From Gibbula magus (taxonomy: Eukaryota > Mollusca > Gastropoda > Trochida > Trochidae), in assembly GCA_936450465.1 (NCBI GenBank), contig OW388290.1:24789457-24853456 (forward strand): DNA of 64,000 nt, in the 5' to 3' direction. Shown one piece after another: positions 23,240 to 35,023 of this stretch. The notes below the pieces were generated by a model, which searched no databases, was not told where the DNA came from, and worked only from the letters and a program-made list of their open reading frames with translations. The position numbers were made by a program, and so were the translations under genes. Numbering within the stretch: position 1 is the stretch's first letter; each line of letters begins with the position of its first letter.

Positions 23240-24390
23240 GATGTCTGATTTCATGCTTGTTTCTTAACTAGTTTTTGATAAACCAGGATTGTGATTTATA
23301 CAAAATCATCATTTAGAAAGTTATTATAAAATACGTATTACAATTTGCTACAATCAAGTTCCATTTGTTTACTTTCTTTTAATCCTCTCCATATGAAAGA
23401 TTTTTACAAAAAGATATTTAATATGACTTATTACATATGGGAGAAACATGAACATGAACTCAAACCTTTTCGCGAAACCCGATGTAGTGTTCCTGACGGG
23501 GGATACTTTCTATTTCATTTCCTCACTCAGTCTATTCTATATTTATCAATTTAAGATAAATATTACTAGTAGACTCAATGAGCTTCGTCTATCGACTATT
23601 GATATAGGTTAACGGGGCATGTTTATAGGGAAACTTCCTCAGCAAAGTTTTTCAATGTAAATAGAAGTTAGGCTATTTGAATATGCAAAATTTTAAATTC
23701 AAAATTTAAACTATTTCGAGACATTCGCACGTTTACACCTTTTGGATTTTCTTTTTGCTGCATCTCTAAATACTGTTAATATTGAAATTCAGGTGTCATA
23801 TATCTGTTATGCACATTTTATTTGAATGTACATATGTAAAAACTGGGGCGTAAATACACAATTTGCAAGATCACTGTTATCTGCTATACAACACATTAGT
23901 GTACTGTTTGGGAAGAGTCTTTCGTGTGATTCGAACTCACACCCTTAGAGTCATGCACCAAAGTGCTCATCCATTAAGCCACCTTGGAAACTGTTACTAC
24001 AATGTTTTGTGTGATCCCAAATGAGTTCAGTATCTAAACAGCGTATATTTTGATCATATTGATTTGATTCAACAAACATTTGATTCGTCAGTCTATACAT
24101 TACATTTTCTTTATTGTCATTTCACTGCATGGGCGTATCATATTCTTGACATTACAGTAAATAACAGACAAATCTCACAAGTTTTCGTTTTATTCAATGA
24201 TTTGTGTACCATTCATTTAAAACATCATTCTGTCATATAGTTTCTAAACCGAGAGACCTTACAACCAACACTGTTATGGTCTATTACGAAGCTAAATCAA
24301 CACTGCATAATGTTTTGCCTGTAAACACTCCCACAACAAAGTTAGCAGTCGGAGTAGGACTTGGCGAGGATTTGAACAAAACATAATGTT
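23240..24390. repeat. U1 blocks g and k with a SINE remnant
   Basis: Block g (23,320-23,670, with GATACTTTCTATTTCATTTCCT, GATATAGGTTAACGGGGC and GGGAAACTTCCTCAGCAAAG) matches 38,040-38,430 closely. It matches 30,650-31,010 and 45,520-45,880 less well. Block k (24,050-24,390) matches 39,060-39,370. In between, 23,885-24,010 is a diverged tRNA-like SINE on the minus strand with a perfect T-arm (GTGTG, AGTTCGAAT, CACAC). U1 goes straight from f to g to k, without the interior block. Confidence 0.7.
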
Positions 24391-26853
24391 TAGGAAGCAT
24401 TCGTAAAATCCATCAACAATCTTATGTACACGCATGCAGAGAGTGTGCTGTTTTAAGAATAATATTTAGCATAACGTGATACTTTACATGGATGAGTTGT
24501 TAATGTATAGACTATTGCTGGTATCAATGTGATCATGCTGTAAGTTTCGATTGTAAAATCAACAAATAGATATTCGGGAGACACCCTCCAGCGCTTTTAG
24601 GGTGTAGAGTGTAATATCTCACTTTATATTGATCGCATGTTTATCGACTGTATTTCATACAATATCAATACCGAAATTTCTAAATATTGAATTTTCTTAA
24701 ACAGAATTATAACAACAAACCGAAATCGAAATATATATTTTTTCACTATATTTGTGAAGATGATATATCTGATTCCCTATTGGATTTGAAATAAAGTGGT
24801 CAAATTCTGCCAAAACTGACTACAAGATTATTGACTAAACATTACTAAACCGTTGCACTCGCTCTCTGCACAAAAACATGATGTTATCAAGAGCACGACT
24901 TATCCTTTAGTTATCGATCCTTGATAACAAATCCTATTTCCTCAACCACACACGAGGTGAATACTCCGGGGACAGACTCTAGTTTGATATATCATGGTGA
25001 GATATATCTGTCATGGATTCGGCAGCATAAGGAATATAATGTTTTGCCATTTGAAAAGAAAATGTTCTCATTTGGCAAAATGTACATAGTAGTATACTAA
25101 ATTATAATTTCGTTAAAGAAACACCAGTTCAATATAATCTAAAGCCAAGAGACAATTCCCTCATGACTGCAACATACAGAATATAGTAAAATAAATTACA
25201 AAATACATACACAATAGTTCAGTAACGATTCCAAACAAGAATATCACTTATTTATAAATATTGATTGTGGTGTTTATTTTGCATATTACAGTTACATGTA
25301 TATGTAAGTCATTTGTAGATTTGCAATGAATTTAACTGAGAAATTTTAATTAACCAAAAGTGTTTAAACTCTACCAACATAATATTGATCAAATGTACTT
25401 TGGTGTTAAAAATCGTTGTGTATATAATATTCAACAATTTAGGTAACAAATATCTTTTCAAATCTACGCCAGGTACAGACTGATCCATGACGTGATATAT
25501 AATGGACTAAAATGTCCAGTTCAAGTAAGTAAAGAATAAATATATTTTTAAGATAAAACCCAGACATATAATCACAGATATTATATTTTCTATTTTCACG
25601 AGGAAGACATTTCAAGTAAGGTTTACTGAACGTACTATTGATTTGGCATTTCAGAAATATCGTTATAGAAATATGAATATTTTTAAACACCCACACCGAA
25701 GCGACTATATATCTGTTATGTTTGTCTTAGCTTTACAAATTTAGTCATGCTTATCGATGTGGAATACTTATATCCAAATTTTCCAACGGAAATAACCATA
25801 AAACCACATGGTATTTGACCAACTACTCCCTGAAGAACAATATACATGTGTATGTCTATTTAAGACTGGCGAGAGTTTTCAATAACGGTTAAGCTTAGAG
25901 TCATTCTACTCCTGTAATATGCTTGCATCCTGTCATGCATACAGGAAGTTTGTATATAAGTATCACTGAAAGTTCACTTGCTGAAATTGAAAATGAAACA
26001 ATTTGAAAGAAGGCGATCTATTTCAATCGTAATAGTGATACATTTGAGTTCAGAGTTCGTAAGTTATTTTACATTATTTCATGCACATATGCACATTTGG
26101 AAGTTCAAGAGGAAATGTCAATAAAAGTGACCACCACTTTAAACGAATTAAGGTATCCGATATCCACATTTACCAAGGCTAGATCTGTAAGAATTGTTGT
26201 GGAATTGGAATTATCCTGTTAACAAAGATCCGATGTCATTGTCAAACACTATCAACATAGATTACTATACATAGTACCAATATCTATCACAAATGGAAAC
26301 GTATAGTCAAACAGGCACATTCATTGGTTGAAGACACCAATGATACAGCTAAACCTCTTAGCCTCTTAATTATTTGATCTGTCATGTCACGTCAATCTGT
26401 TTACTGGATAAATCAATAATCTAGTTAATCAAAATGTTATGTTGTAGTTTTTCATTTTGCTACCTTAGTACAGCTTCATATCAACTTCTAGCTATTATAT
26501 TTTCCTGAGGAATCAAACGCAGAGGCTGAAAAAGTTACTGACCAATCCAACACTGGCTTTTATTGGAATACTATTTTTCTTTGCAGATGTAGATCTCGTG
26601 ACTTGAGACGATGATATTTCTTGCAACGTTATAAACAAGAATATATAAAGAATGCGACTTTAAACTTGCAAAAGTGTGTTCATGATTATAATTTCAAAAG
26701 GGCTTTGGTCTTGACACCAGTTGCACTAAAAACAATACTCGCCTTCATATTATTGATGTGTTGATAAAATGCAAAAATACATTTTTATTATCCGAAGGAT
26801 CCTGATAACATCATTGATGATAAATGGAGTAATACACTTTGTCTATGTCTTAG

Positions 26854-27310
26854 TTATCATCATTCTTTTCCCACAGAGGCAACTCGACCGATTTTCGGAC
26901 CATTACCTCTGTTCTTCTAGGCCTGGATTTCTCGGCTCCAACAATTTCCCCAGCGGGGAGAAGGGAACATCACACTTTATCTCTGCTTCGTAACCAATGA
27001 AAACTCATCGTAACCAATGAAAACTCATCGTAACCAATGAAAAATTATCGACCGAGTGATTTCAAAGATCTTAGCATTTGACTCTTAACGAATGTGGCTG
27101 ATGTAAATAACACCAATGGACGGTATTTGTCTCTGATTTGGTCTTCTTTATGATCAGCATGTTACAGATCAATTGTTTTCACCGATATCAAATAGCATAT
27201 TTCGAGAAATTCACTTTTAACGAATTTTTTTACGGAATTCAACCCTAGTAGAACAGAGGAATCGGAAATATGTAGTGAGTTACCTCTCTGAGCAGAGAAT
27301 AAATTATCAT
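26854..27310. mobile_element. MITE-like element M2 with long inverted arms
   Basis: The element spans 26,861-27,303 (443 bp) and is flanked by TTATCAT on both sides (26,854-26,860 and 27,304-27,310). The left arm CATTCTTTTCCCACAGAGG and a CTGTTCTTCTAGGCCTG block are mirrored by CCTAGTAGAACAGAGG and a CTCTGAGCAGAGAAT block at the right. Arms are about 60-80 bases with mismatches. The same insertion is in U3 (M3). U1 has the empty site at 15,573-15,578. There is no coding capacity. The transposase superfamily cannot be told from a 6-7 base duplication alone. Confidence 0.75.
26991..27050. repeat. 20-bp triplicate with CCAAT
   Basis: TAACCAATGAAAACTCATCG repeats at 26,991, 27,011 and 27,031. 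M0 and M3 have only one such unit, so the triplication is private to M2. Each unit contains a CCAAT box; a regulatory role is pure speculation. Confidence 0.9.
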
Positions 27311-27397
27311 TACTTTATTGGATTTTGGACACTATAGAGTTAAGTATAGTTGTTTCTGAAACAAAGAATACACCGTGACAGTAATTAAAGCCTTCAC

Positions 27398-27474
27398 CAT
27401 GGTCCGATTCTACCAATAACTTTACACAAATAAGCACTTTTTGAAAGTAAACCTTTTTATCGATTGATATGTTT
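27398..27474 (-). other. Candidate coding exon in U2 (block c)
   Basis: On the minus strand a CATATCAG acceptor-like sequence precedes 27,474 and a CATG|GTGAAG donor-like sequence follows at 27,398. The frame between them reads NISIDKKVYFQKVLICV and is open. The U3 copy (42,036-42,097) has the same borders and frame (NISIDKKVYFQEVLIRV), and the only length difference is 15 bases, a multiple of three. Outside the exon-like core, indels of 1-2 bases break the frame. I know no family for it. Conserved borders plus an in-frame indel suggest coding, but the exon is too short for certainty. Confidence 0.3.
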
Positions 27475-28604
27475 CTGATATGACACGAGGTGGTGCTTGT
27501 TACTAAAGCAATGTTTCGATGAAATACAAACGCTTCACATGGCATAATATGGCCTCCCAATTAGTCCAAGTAAATTATATGGCGCTCTTGGAGAATGGCG
27601 AAAGCTAGAATCAAGGATTCCAGAATGTAAAAAGAAAATAACAAACAATGTTTTACTATTAATACAGTGTGTTTCTATTTGCAAGGACAATGTGAAAATA
27701 TGGCATGCATACGTAAATTTTTGTGTGTAAATTTTGTAGAATGTCAGTCAATTCGTTAAGTCATAAAGATCTGTGATCAGTACTTATCTTATAACTACTC
27801 GCAACATTATTACAGGAACTGATGCCAGCTCTCACACACAGATGTATACTCATCTTAATACAATAAATAAGTCAAGTAATATCCCCAAAGGTTAATTCAA
27901 CGTAAAATTAAATCATCTAGTACGAAGTACCGTACATTTAGCACTTGGTAATACCAGATTTCACATGAGATATAGAATAGTGAAAGCAATACGACATGCT
28001 AGCTCTTTACCAATAATAATTTTATTACTGATATTACTTATCCTTTATGAAATAATGTGGTACATGTAACAAATAGATTGAAAAATGTTCTTTACGTTTG
28101 TATTTTCAGTAATATATGTATTCCGAATAGCATTAAATATTCTGAAAAACTTAACTATTGAAAAAGGTGATTTTGACCAAGTACAGGAGTATAATATATA
28201 AATGAATAACAGTTATAAGTTGTGTATTATTCCTGAAATAGAACTTAAATGTTTTGTTTATTCGCTCATTATGTAAGCGCTTAGACACATTAGTGTATAT
28301 TGTATCAATTTTTTTCAAAAAACAAATAGTGCAACCATAATAGATTTGTGTTAATGCATCTTCACAGTACAAAAAAGAAAAGAAAAAAACTAATCTTTTA
28401 ACAGAGATTAACATGGATAAATGTAGTACCTTGTCAAATACATAACAAAGTAATAATGTAAGTGTCACGTATAATATACAAATTAAGTATTCACATTTTA
28501 CATGATCAACCTACACTTTTTTCTTTTAGTTATGGGACAGCTTTGGCTTTCCACTCAAAGGTTGCGTCATGTTAACATGAAGTGACCTGAATAAACAAAT
28601 ATTC

Positions 28605-28860
28605 AATTTGAAGCTATAAACTGCAGAAACCAATCATGAAAGGTAATTCTCAGTAAACATAATATGCTTCAAATGTAAATGACATTTTGATTTAGTCTGA
28701 CTGAATATAGTTTGTCGACATTATTTCCACTTTATACACAATGAGAGCAGATGAGTTGACGGAGACGCTAATCACACACCATAAACAGAGTTTACACTGA
28801 GACTATATTTGGTTCAAAAGATGGGGATCAAAATTATCAATTTTTACTTAGGGAGAAGGA
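28605..28860. repeat. Block d of U2
   Basis: Carries GAGCAGATGAGTTGACGGAG followed by ACGCTAATCACACACCATAA, and ends near AGATGGGGATCAAAATTATC. It is nearly identical to U3 and clearly alignable to U1 and to the orphan copy at 61,890. See the finding on this block. Confidence 0.8.
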
Positions 28861-31859
28861 GAGCATGCTTTCGGGCTGAATGAAATAAATGATGTCTTGT
28901 AAGGTGGAATGCTATGTCACATGTAACAATATTATCAATATCACACTTGATTCACTGATTCATTGGTTTTAGATTGTTAATATGTCAGTTTGGTTCTTTA
29001 TTGCCGTATGTAATTGTCTGACAAAGTGACAGTACTCCTTGAAACTTACATGAACAGGAAAACATCCAGACAGTATAGAAACATGCTTCAATGATTAAAT
29101 TTACTTTATAATTCAATGTGGCATTTTTCTTCAAAGTGATCTATATTTATCTTATAAAACTATTTGAAAAGATATTACAAACGCATTTTAGTCAGTTTAA
29201 AGTCACGAGAATATAAGATCATAGGAAAGTGATTGTGATACGGGGAACACTCAATGAGTTTTGTCAAATACCAGGTTTATATCATCGAGAGTTGTAGGTT
29301 ATCAGTTGATATTTCACGAGCAGCGCAGCCAAGAGTGAATTGCCACCTCTACAACTCATAAGATAACTTGACAAAATCCATTCAGTGTTTTCTAAGTATA
29401 TAGAGTAAATGTCATATTTTAATTCCTAACACGGAATAGTGAGATAAAAACAATTTACATGACTAATCAAAATAATAGAGCCTTTCAGTCCAATTGAGCT
29501 AAAAAGTAACCCTCAAGATAGACCATAATCGGTATGGTCCCGTATGTTCAATTGCTATGAAAACACAGCAGTAGTAGCTATCAATCAATGCTCCTTATTT
29601 TCTTTGTTACAAATAATATATCAATAACCAACTGGAACAATATTGAAATTTCAAGGAAATAAGAAATAGCTTGACAAAGTGTGAGATCCAAATGTTGAAT
29701 CTCTTGGGCATATATCTCTCCAAAGCAAATTAACTAGTGTTTAAGGTTTCAAGACATAATATGGTTGAGATATTACGAAATTAAATATGATTTATAACAG
29801 AAGTTGATAACTGATGAAACATATCGTGCAGCACCGCAAACTGCAGTGCTAGGTTTGATTACAGTGATTGAGACATGTGCAAGTTATGACTGTAGAGGGA
29901 AGTTCATACTCTATCACTGAGCACCTCTTGTTTTGCTTTGATTCGATCAGGAGTCATGTACTTTCATTTGCAACATATTCTTCAATATCCATATTTTGTT
30001 TCTATTTAATTAACTATGAATTACGATATTATTTTGAAATAAGTCAGTGAGTTATGTATATTTTAAAAGTATAGTGGCAGTTGAGATGTCAATGTCTTGC
30101 TTTGGCTTAACCTACATAGGACAGGGAATCAGTTATATGGAAATAAATCAAAGGTTCTGTCAGGACAGACACTGACCGGTGTAGATACGAGATAAATCTA
30201 TAGTAAATATACACAGGACGGTCTCAGCCTCTAAAAGTAGGCTATTTATCTATATTCGGACTTCTGTCACTTTTGATAAGGTGAGAGCGAAGGGTGTCAA
30301 CGTCATAAACCAGAAACCAGAAACAGTTATTTTTCTGCAAGTGCAAGTATACTGCATTTCTCACTAATTGGACATTCCCAAGGGTCTTTGAGTTGTATAG
30401 GTTTTAGTCATATATACGTATTTCATATTCAGGTGCAAAATTTTGCAACTTTGCATCCCTCGCCATCTACATCAACTGCAATGGTTTGAGAGAGATTGGT
30501 GTAATTTGATATAGTTAATATAGTGTTTCCTGTTATGCAGGGATACTGATACTTTATTCATACTTAATCTTTCTAAACTCATTTTGACAAACGTGGATCG
30601 CACTAGTGATCTTACAAAATAATCAAATCATATGTGAGCAATTCTGCTTGCATTACAAATACTTAATACTGTTTGCTGCAATCAAGTTCCATTTCTGGGC
30701 TTTTTACCCCCTTTAAACTCCCCCACATTAAAGATTTTAACAAAACGATATTGAATATGACTCAATAGGTATGGGAGAAACTTAAAACTGAACCTATTTA
30801 CAAAACGCGATGTGCAGATACCCTGGTCCTCTGATCTTCAAATGATCTCAGGAGAAAAGAGGAATATTTCTATTCTATATTGTATCAATATAAGATAAAT
30901 ATTATTAGTAATCTTCAATTGGCTTCCTCCACGCACTATTGATGTAGGTTAACTGAGCCTGTTTATTGGTAACCGTCCTCAGCAATGTTTTTAATGTAAA
31001 CAGAAGTCCGGTTAGTTGAAGATAGGTTGCATTTTTAACTTTTTCAAAACAGGCACATATCTACACCTTTCTGTGTTTGTATTTGTCAATAGTATCTGTA
31101 ATTGAATTCACTTGTCATGTATCTGATCCCACTGGGGTAGTACAAATCCATTTTCCAAAATTTGCTTTGTATAGTTGTGTGTACAATTACTATTAATATA
31201 TATAGGCTCGGACGTAAATAAACAATATTTCTGTCATATTTGATAATTAGAGCGTCAGTATTAAAATGGTACACCAGTCGTTCGTGAAATATGAAAGCAT
31301 GTACTGATCGACCATTGGTGCTCATCTTTCATCAAATTCGAAATTGAATCATCTTCAGTTTGAAGACACGGTGAATATTCGACAAGGAGGTACTAGCTTT
31401 TGGTTATCAATTTTGCTAGTCTTATTTTTAGGCAGTAATTTTTAAGTTTCTTTTTATAGCGAAATATCCTCATGTACTTAAACTCTTTAACCCTACTTGT
31501 AAATTGTTAACAAAAGTATTGTTGAACACAGCATTTGTTTGCAAAAGATTAGCTAAATACCATATGCTGTTCTCATGAAAATGGTTAATAAAATTATATC
31601 ATTGACGTGAAGTTTTCATTATGAACTAATCTCATTTAGTTATTTTGGTCTGATACCTCCTCTTTATGAACATTGTAAAAATCATATACAAACAATGTAA
31701 TCATTGAATAAATTATAAATGATTATGTTAAGCTAAACCTTGTGAAAAGGTGAAGTTCATTTGATCATTCATTTTTCTGTGTTAAATAAAATGGTTTTAT
31801 TCTTCATGACAAAACGTTCAAAATGTCATGTATGTCTTTAATATTAAAGATTCACTTAC

Positions 31860-32230
31860 ATTTGGCGATGCAGCTGACATTCAAATGAATAACACTTCCA
31901 ACTCAGATTACCAATACAGTGCATAAGGTTGTAAATGCCTCGTGGGAATAAGAAATTAATACGTGTCTCCACTGCAGACTATAGCATGAATAACTCTTTA
32001 AAACTCTCTTTGGTGAATAATTCATTTTCATTGGTTTGCTTAATCCTGGAACAAGGTACGTTCGTATAAAAGCTTTGGGGCAATGATTCATTGCTTCAAT
32101 AAGTTGCTTTACTTTCCAAGTTAAGAACTGCCCAATGGTGAAAAAATGTGAAAAGCCACAAGGGACATCTACTCAGTGATAAGAATGTTGGAATATTTCT
32201 TTGACAAATGAACACTGCCGACAATGCTTG
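31860..32230 (-). other. Candidate decayed exon pair, copy h of U2
   Basis: The minus strand from about 32,180 down reads TIGQFLTWKVKQLIEAMNHC and continues open through LVPGLSKPMKMNY. A second stretch starting WRHVLISYSHEAF runs to a strong donor (AAAT|GTAAGT, exon end 31,860). A missing base in AACAACC breaks the second frame here, whereas the U3 copy (46,695) keeps it. Copies in block i (34,466; 49,577) share the donor and a (E/K)CQL phrase. I do not recognise a domain. It may be a pseudogenised exon set or chance. Confidence 0.22.
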
Positions 32231-33839
32231 ATGGAGACAATAATCTCGTTGATGTACACGTATATTTTCTATGTTAAATACAGTCTATAGAACACTGATT
32301 ATGAAGTCTTTTTTTCAACAAATACGTAGTAACATTACAAAGAGGAATAGAGATATCACACATCATATACTAATCTCTTATGGAAACATTGAAATATCTG
32401 ACAAACATTTGCAAATGACAAGTACACAGCAAAATGCATATACATAATATTTTTGTTGAATATACTATAGATAATAAATAGATAATCAGCGACTATGGCG
32501 GCCTGTTTTTAAGGTCTAAATAATATTGTATGTTAAATTATAGCAAAGCTGATACAAAGAGGTTTAAGGCCGCTTTCAAGATTCAGTAAGATTGAAGAAG
32601 AGACAAGACAATGTGTCTGCACTTTTCGGTTATGGCAAATGAATTACACATGTATATCATAACGATTGTAAAACACACTCACATATCTGTTAAGCTATTT
32701 TACATTTTGTGTCCACAATCTGTAAAACATCAACCTAAATAAGATGGTATCTTGTAACTAGCCAATTGGGAAACAACGAAATAAAGTGTTTGATTAAGTG
32801 ATGGTTAATGATACTATAATTTCAGCAGAAAATTGAATAATAAGGTGTTCTTGCTTTCACAGTAACGGTTTTACATGGGGTCAAAACAATTGCACCCAAT
32901 CTTGAAATAGTGATTAATGGTCATAAATTCAACGTGGAGATGACCGCATCGTTCAAGACAAAATATAAAATATGTGAAAGACGATATAAATCTGACAGAT
33001 CATGAGGAGAGAGGAGCTCTTAAAAATATTTTCCCATGTTTTCCCGTGTAACAGCACGTTCATAAGTATAATGTCATTTGTACAAACAAATAAACCAACA
33101 AAATTGCCAAATGTATGTTTATATATGTAAATGAAAATATGTAAATCTTAGTGAACTTAGATGAATATCAAGACAAACATTTCCAGTGGCGTATTTCAGA
33201 TCTACATTAAAACCGAGGGTGTTTTAGATATGTTCAGAAATCATCCTTTTGAGACACATCCACAGTTTTGCTATAACAGATTTGTCCTCTTTTGACAAAT
33301 GCTATCTTGATCCATTTAGTGACATGGACAGATCTATAGTAATATCAAGATACAAGAATGCCGTCATTACTCATATCCTTAAACTATATAACTATCCTCA
33401 TATCATCATAATGTTTTTAACAAATAAATGTTTTAAAGCAGTAATTTTGCAACGAGGCGACTCCCAAATCTCTGAATTCTGTACCAATGTGCCAACGAAG
33501 CTATTACGGGATACCACATCGATAAGATTACACACATCGAGCCAGATACATTCAGGAATGTTATATTAGGTGAATCAATATCAAGTCATGAGGTCAGCCA
33601 TCAATCAGCACTATATAGCTGAAAATATGTTTAGGCAAACAAGAGATATGGATATGGGAACCGCTGTGATCTCGATATCAGTCAATTCCAACAAGATTCC
33701 ATTACATAACAAGGTTTTGGCTAGTGTCACACATCTGTATAGTAACTTGCACAGACACTATACGTTAATATATTTAATCATAAAGATTTGAACAGATTTT
33801 AAAATTTGTTTTAATATTGTTGCTCGTAAAGTATCGATT

Positions 33840-34420
33840 TGATGGTAAGTTGTTAATAAAAATGTACTGTCTATCATATTTGATAATAAGAGTATATGTA
33901 GTTAATTGTCACTCAAGTTATCCGTGAAATGTATGTCCTTTTCTGATGCTAAATATTAAATCAATTTATTTTACCCTTAACATTGTAAATAAAAAAATTT
34001 ATCAATGGGCGTTAAGCTTGGACTTAAATAAACAAATATGAAGGAATAAAAAACCCAGGTAAGTTATTTAGAACAAATAGGTCTTTATAATGATCAAATG
34101 CAGTCCCAATCAATCATTATAATGATCCTATTACAAAATAGGTTATCATCATTGTTTTAGTATTATCATTCATGGTATTGATTTTGATGGTGAGATGTGA
34201 ATATACATATTTACTGTCTGTCATATTTGAGAATAAGAGTATATGTATTTATTTGTCACACCAGCTATTCGTGAAATGTATGCCCGTCTCTGATGCTAAA
34301 TATGAACTAATTTCACTAATGTTACCCTGAAAATTGTAAAAACAAAACCGATCAATGGGGTTGGGCTTTGACTGAAATAAACAAATATGGAAGAAGAAAA
34401 CATATTGGGATATTAATCAA
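33840..34420. repeat. Old tandem doublet, about 340 bp apart
   Basis: 33,840-34,040 and 34,180-34,390 share GATTTGATGGT, TACTGTCT(A/G)TCATATTTGA, AAGAGTATATGTA, GTGAAATGTATG and AATAAACAAATATG. U3 has the same doublet at about 48,925-49,130 and 49,250-49,470, so it predates the U2/U3 split. A third, more distant relative lies at 31,190-31,310, showing that blocks h and i are themselves old duplicates. Confidence 0.75.
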
Positions 34421-34465
34421 TGTTTATCATACACCATTTGCAAAGTCTTCCAAAGGTTCACTTAC

Positions 34466-34575
34466 ATTGCCGATTTGGTTCTCAACTGACATTTAAATGC
34501 AAAACTGTTACCAATTTTACCAGCTCTGATTATCCCTTCAGGGTTGTTGAAGACTTTATCGGAAAAAAGTAAATC
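34466..34575 (-). other. Candidate exon, copy i of U2
   Basis: The minus-strand frame reads DLLFSDKVFNNPEGIIRAG and continues to FKCQLRTKSA, ending at a strong splice-donor-like AAT|GTAAGT (exon end 34,466). The U3 copy at 49,577 keeps the frame and donor with only substitutions. No acceptor could be fixed at the 5' side, and the upstream exon-like stretch in this copy carries stops. Function unknown. Confidence 0.25.
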
Positions 34576-35023
34576 TGTGTCTCACTTGCATACCTTTACA
34601 ATATTGTAAAGTTAAAAAAAAAGAATAATTCATTTCCATTGTTTTTCTTAATCCCGGATCAAGGTACATGTCCATGCTAACAAGAGCTCTCGGGCATCAA
34701 TACGTAGCTTATATAAGTTGTGTTACTTTAATTCCAAGTGCAGAACTTCCAAATGGCGGAAAAATGCTGACGTGTACATTTCACTGGTAAAAAATGCTAC
34801 TAGGGACATGTACTTATTAACACACAAATTTGAATATACCTTTGATTATATGAATAAAAAAACCTTGAGGATGGAAACGAATCTTGTTGATGCTGTACTT
34901 CGTGATATGTTTTCTTTAAACAATATGTACATAGAACAATGATCAGAAGGTTTATCATTAAGCGATCCTTAGTCATCCTTTTGGTTTTGAGAGTCTTTAA
35001 GCTTTTCATATCATTCGTAAACA

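Larger units (their letters stand above)
10225..24390. repeat. Segmental duplication unit U1 (most diverged)
   Basis: Alignable landmarks shared with U2 include CATTCGTAAAATCC (10,248 / 24,398), CCACACACGGGGTGAAT (10,590 / 24,945), the stretch around TTTCAAGTAAGGTTTACTGAAC (11,043 / 25,611), TTACTG(A/G)ATAAATCAATAA (11,680 / 26,400), and the conserved block near 18,944. The landmarks keep their order, so this is a tandem paralogue. U1 is enlarged by two LINEs, a SINE, a 64-bp minisatellite and a microsatellite. It lacks the ~7-kb interior found in U2 and U3 and contains a locally inverted piece at 20,030-20,300. No host gene is recognised. Confidence 0.8.

Noticed and set aside
23885..24010. 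Possible functional tRNA gene
   Set aside because: The T-arm is perfect, but no acceptor stem or proper anticodon arm could be paired. The same body as other copies marks it as a SINE.
31190..31310. Minus-strand peptide FTN(S/D)WC...LSNMT shared with 33,900, 34,220 and 49,290
   Set aside because: The frame carries stop codons in several copies at nearly the same place, so it is better explained as shared non-coding repeat sequence.
33249..33791. Two adjacent plus-strand frames with partial counterparts in U3 (48,675-48,893)
   Set aside because: Between U2 and U3 the aligned DNA has indels that are not multiples of three, and stop codons appear in the U3 version of the first frame.
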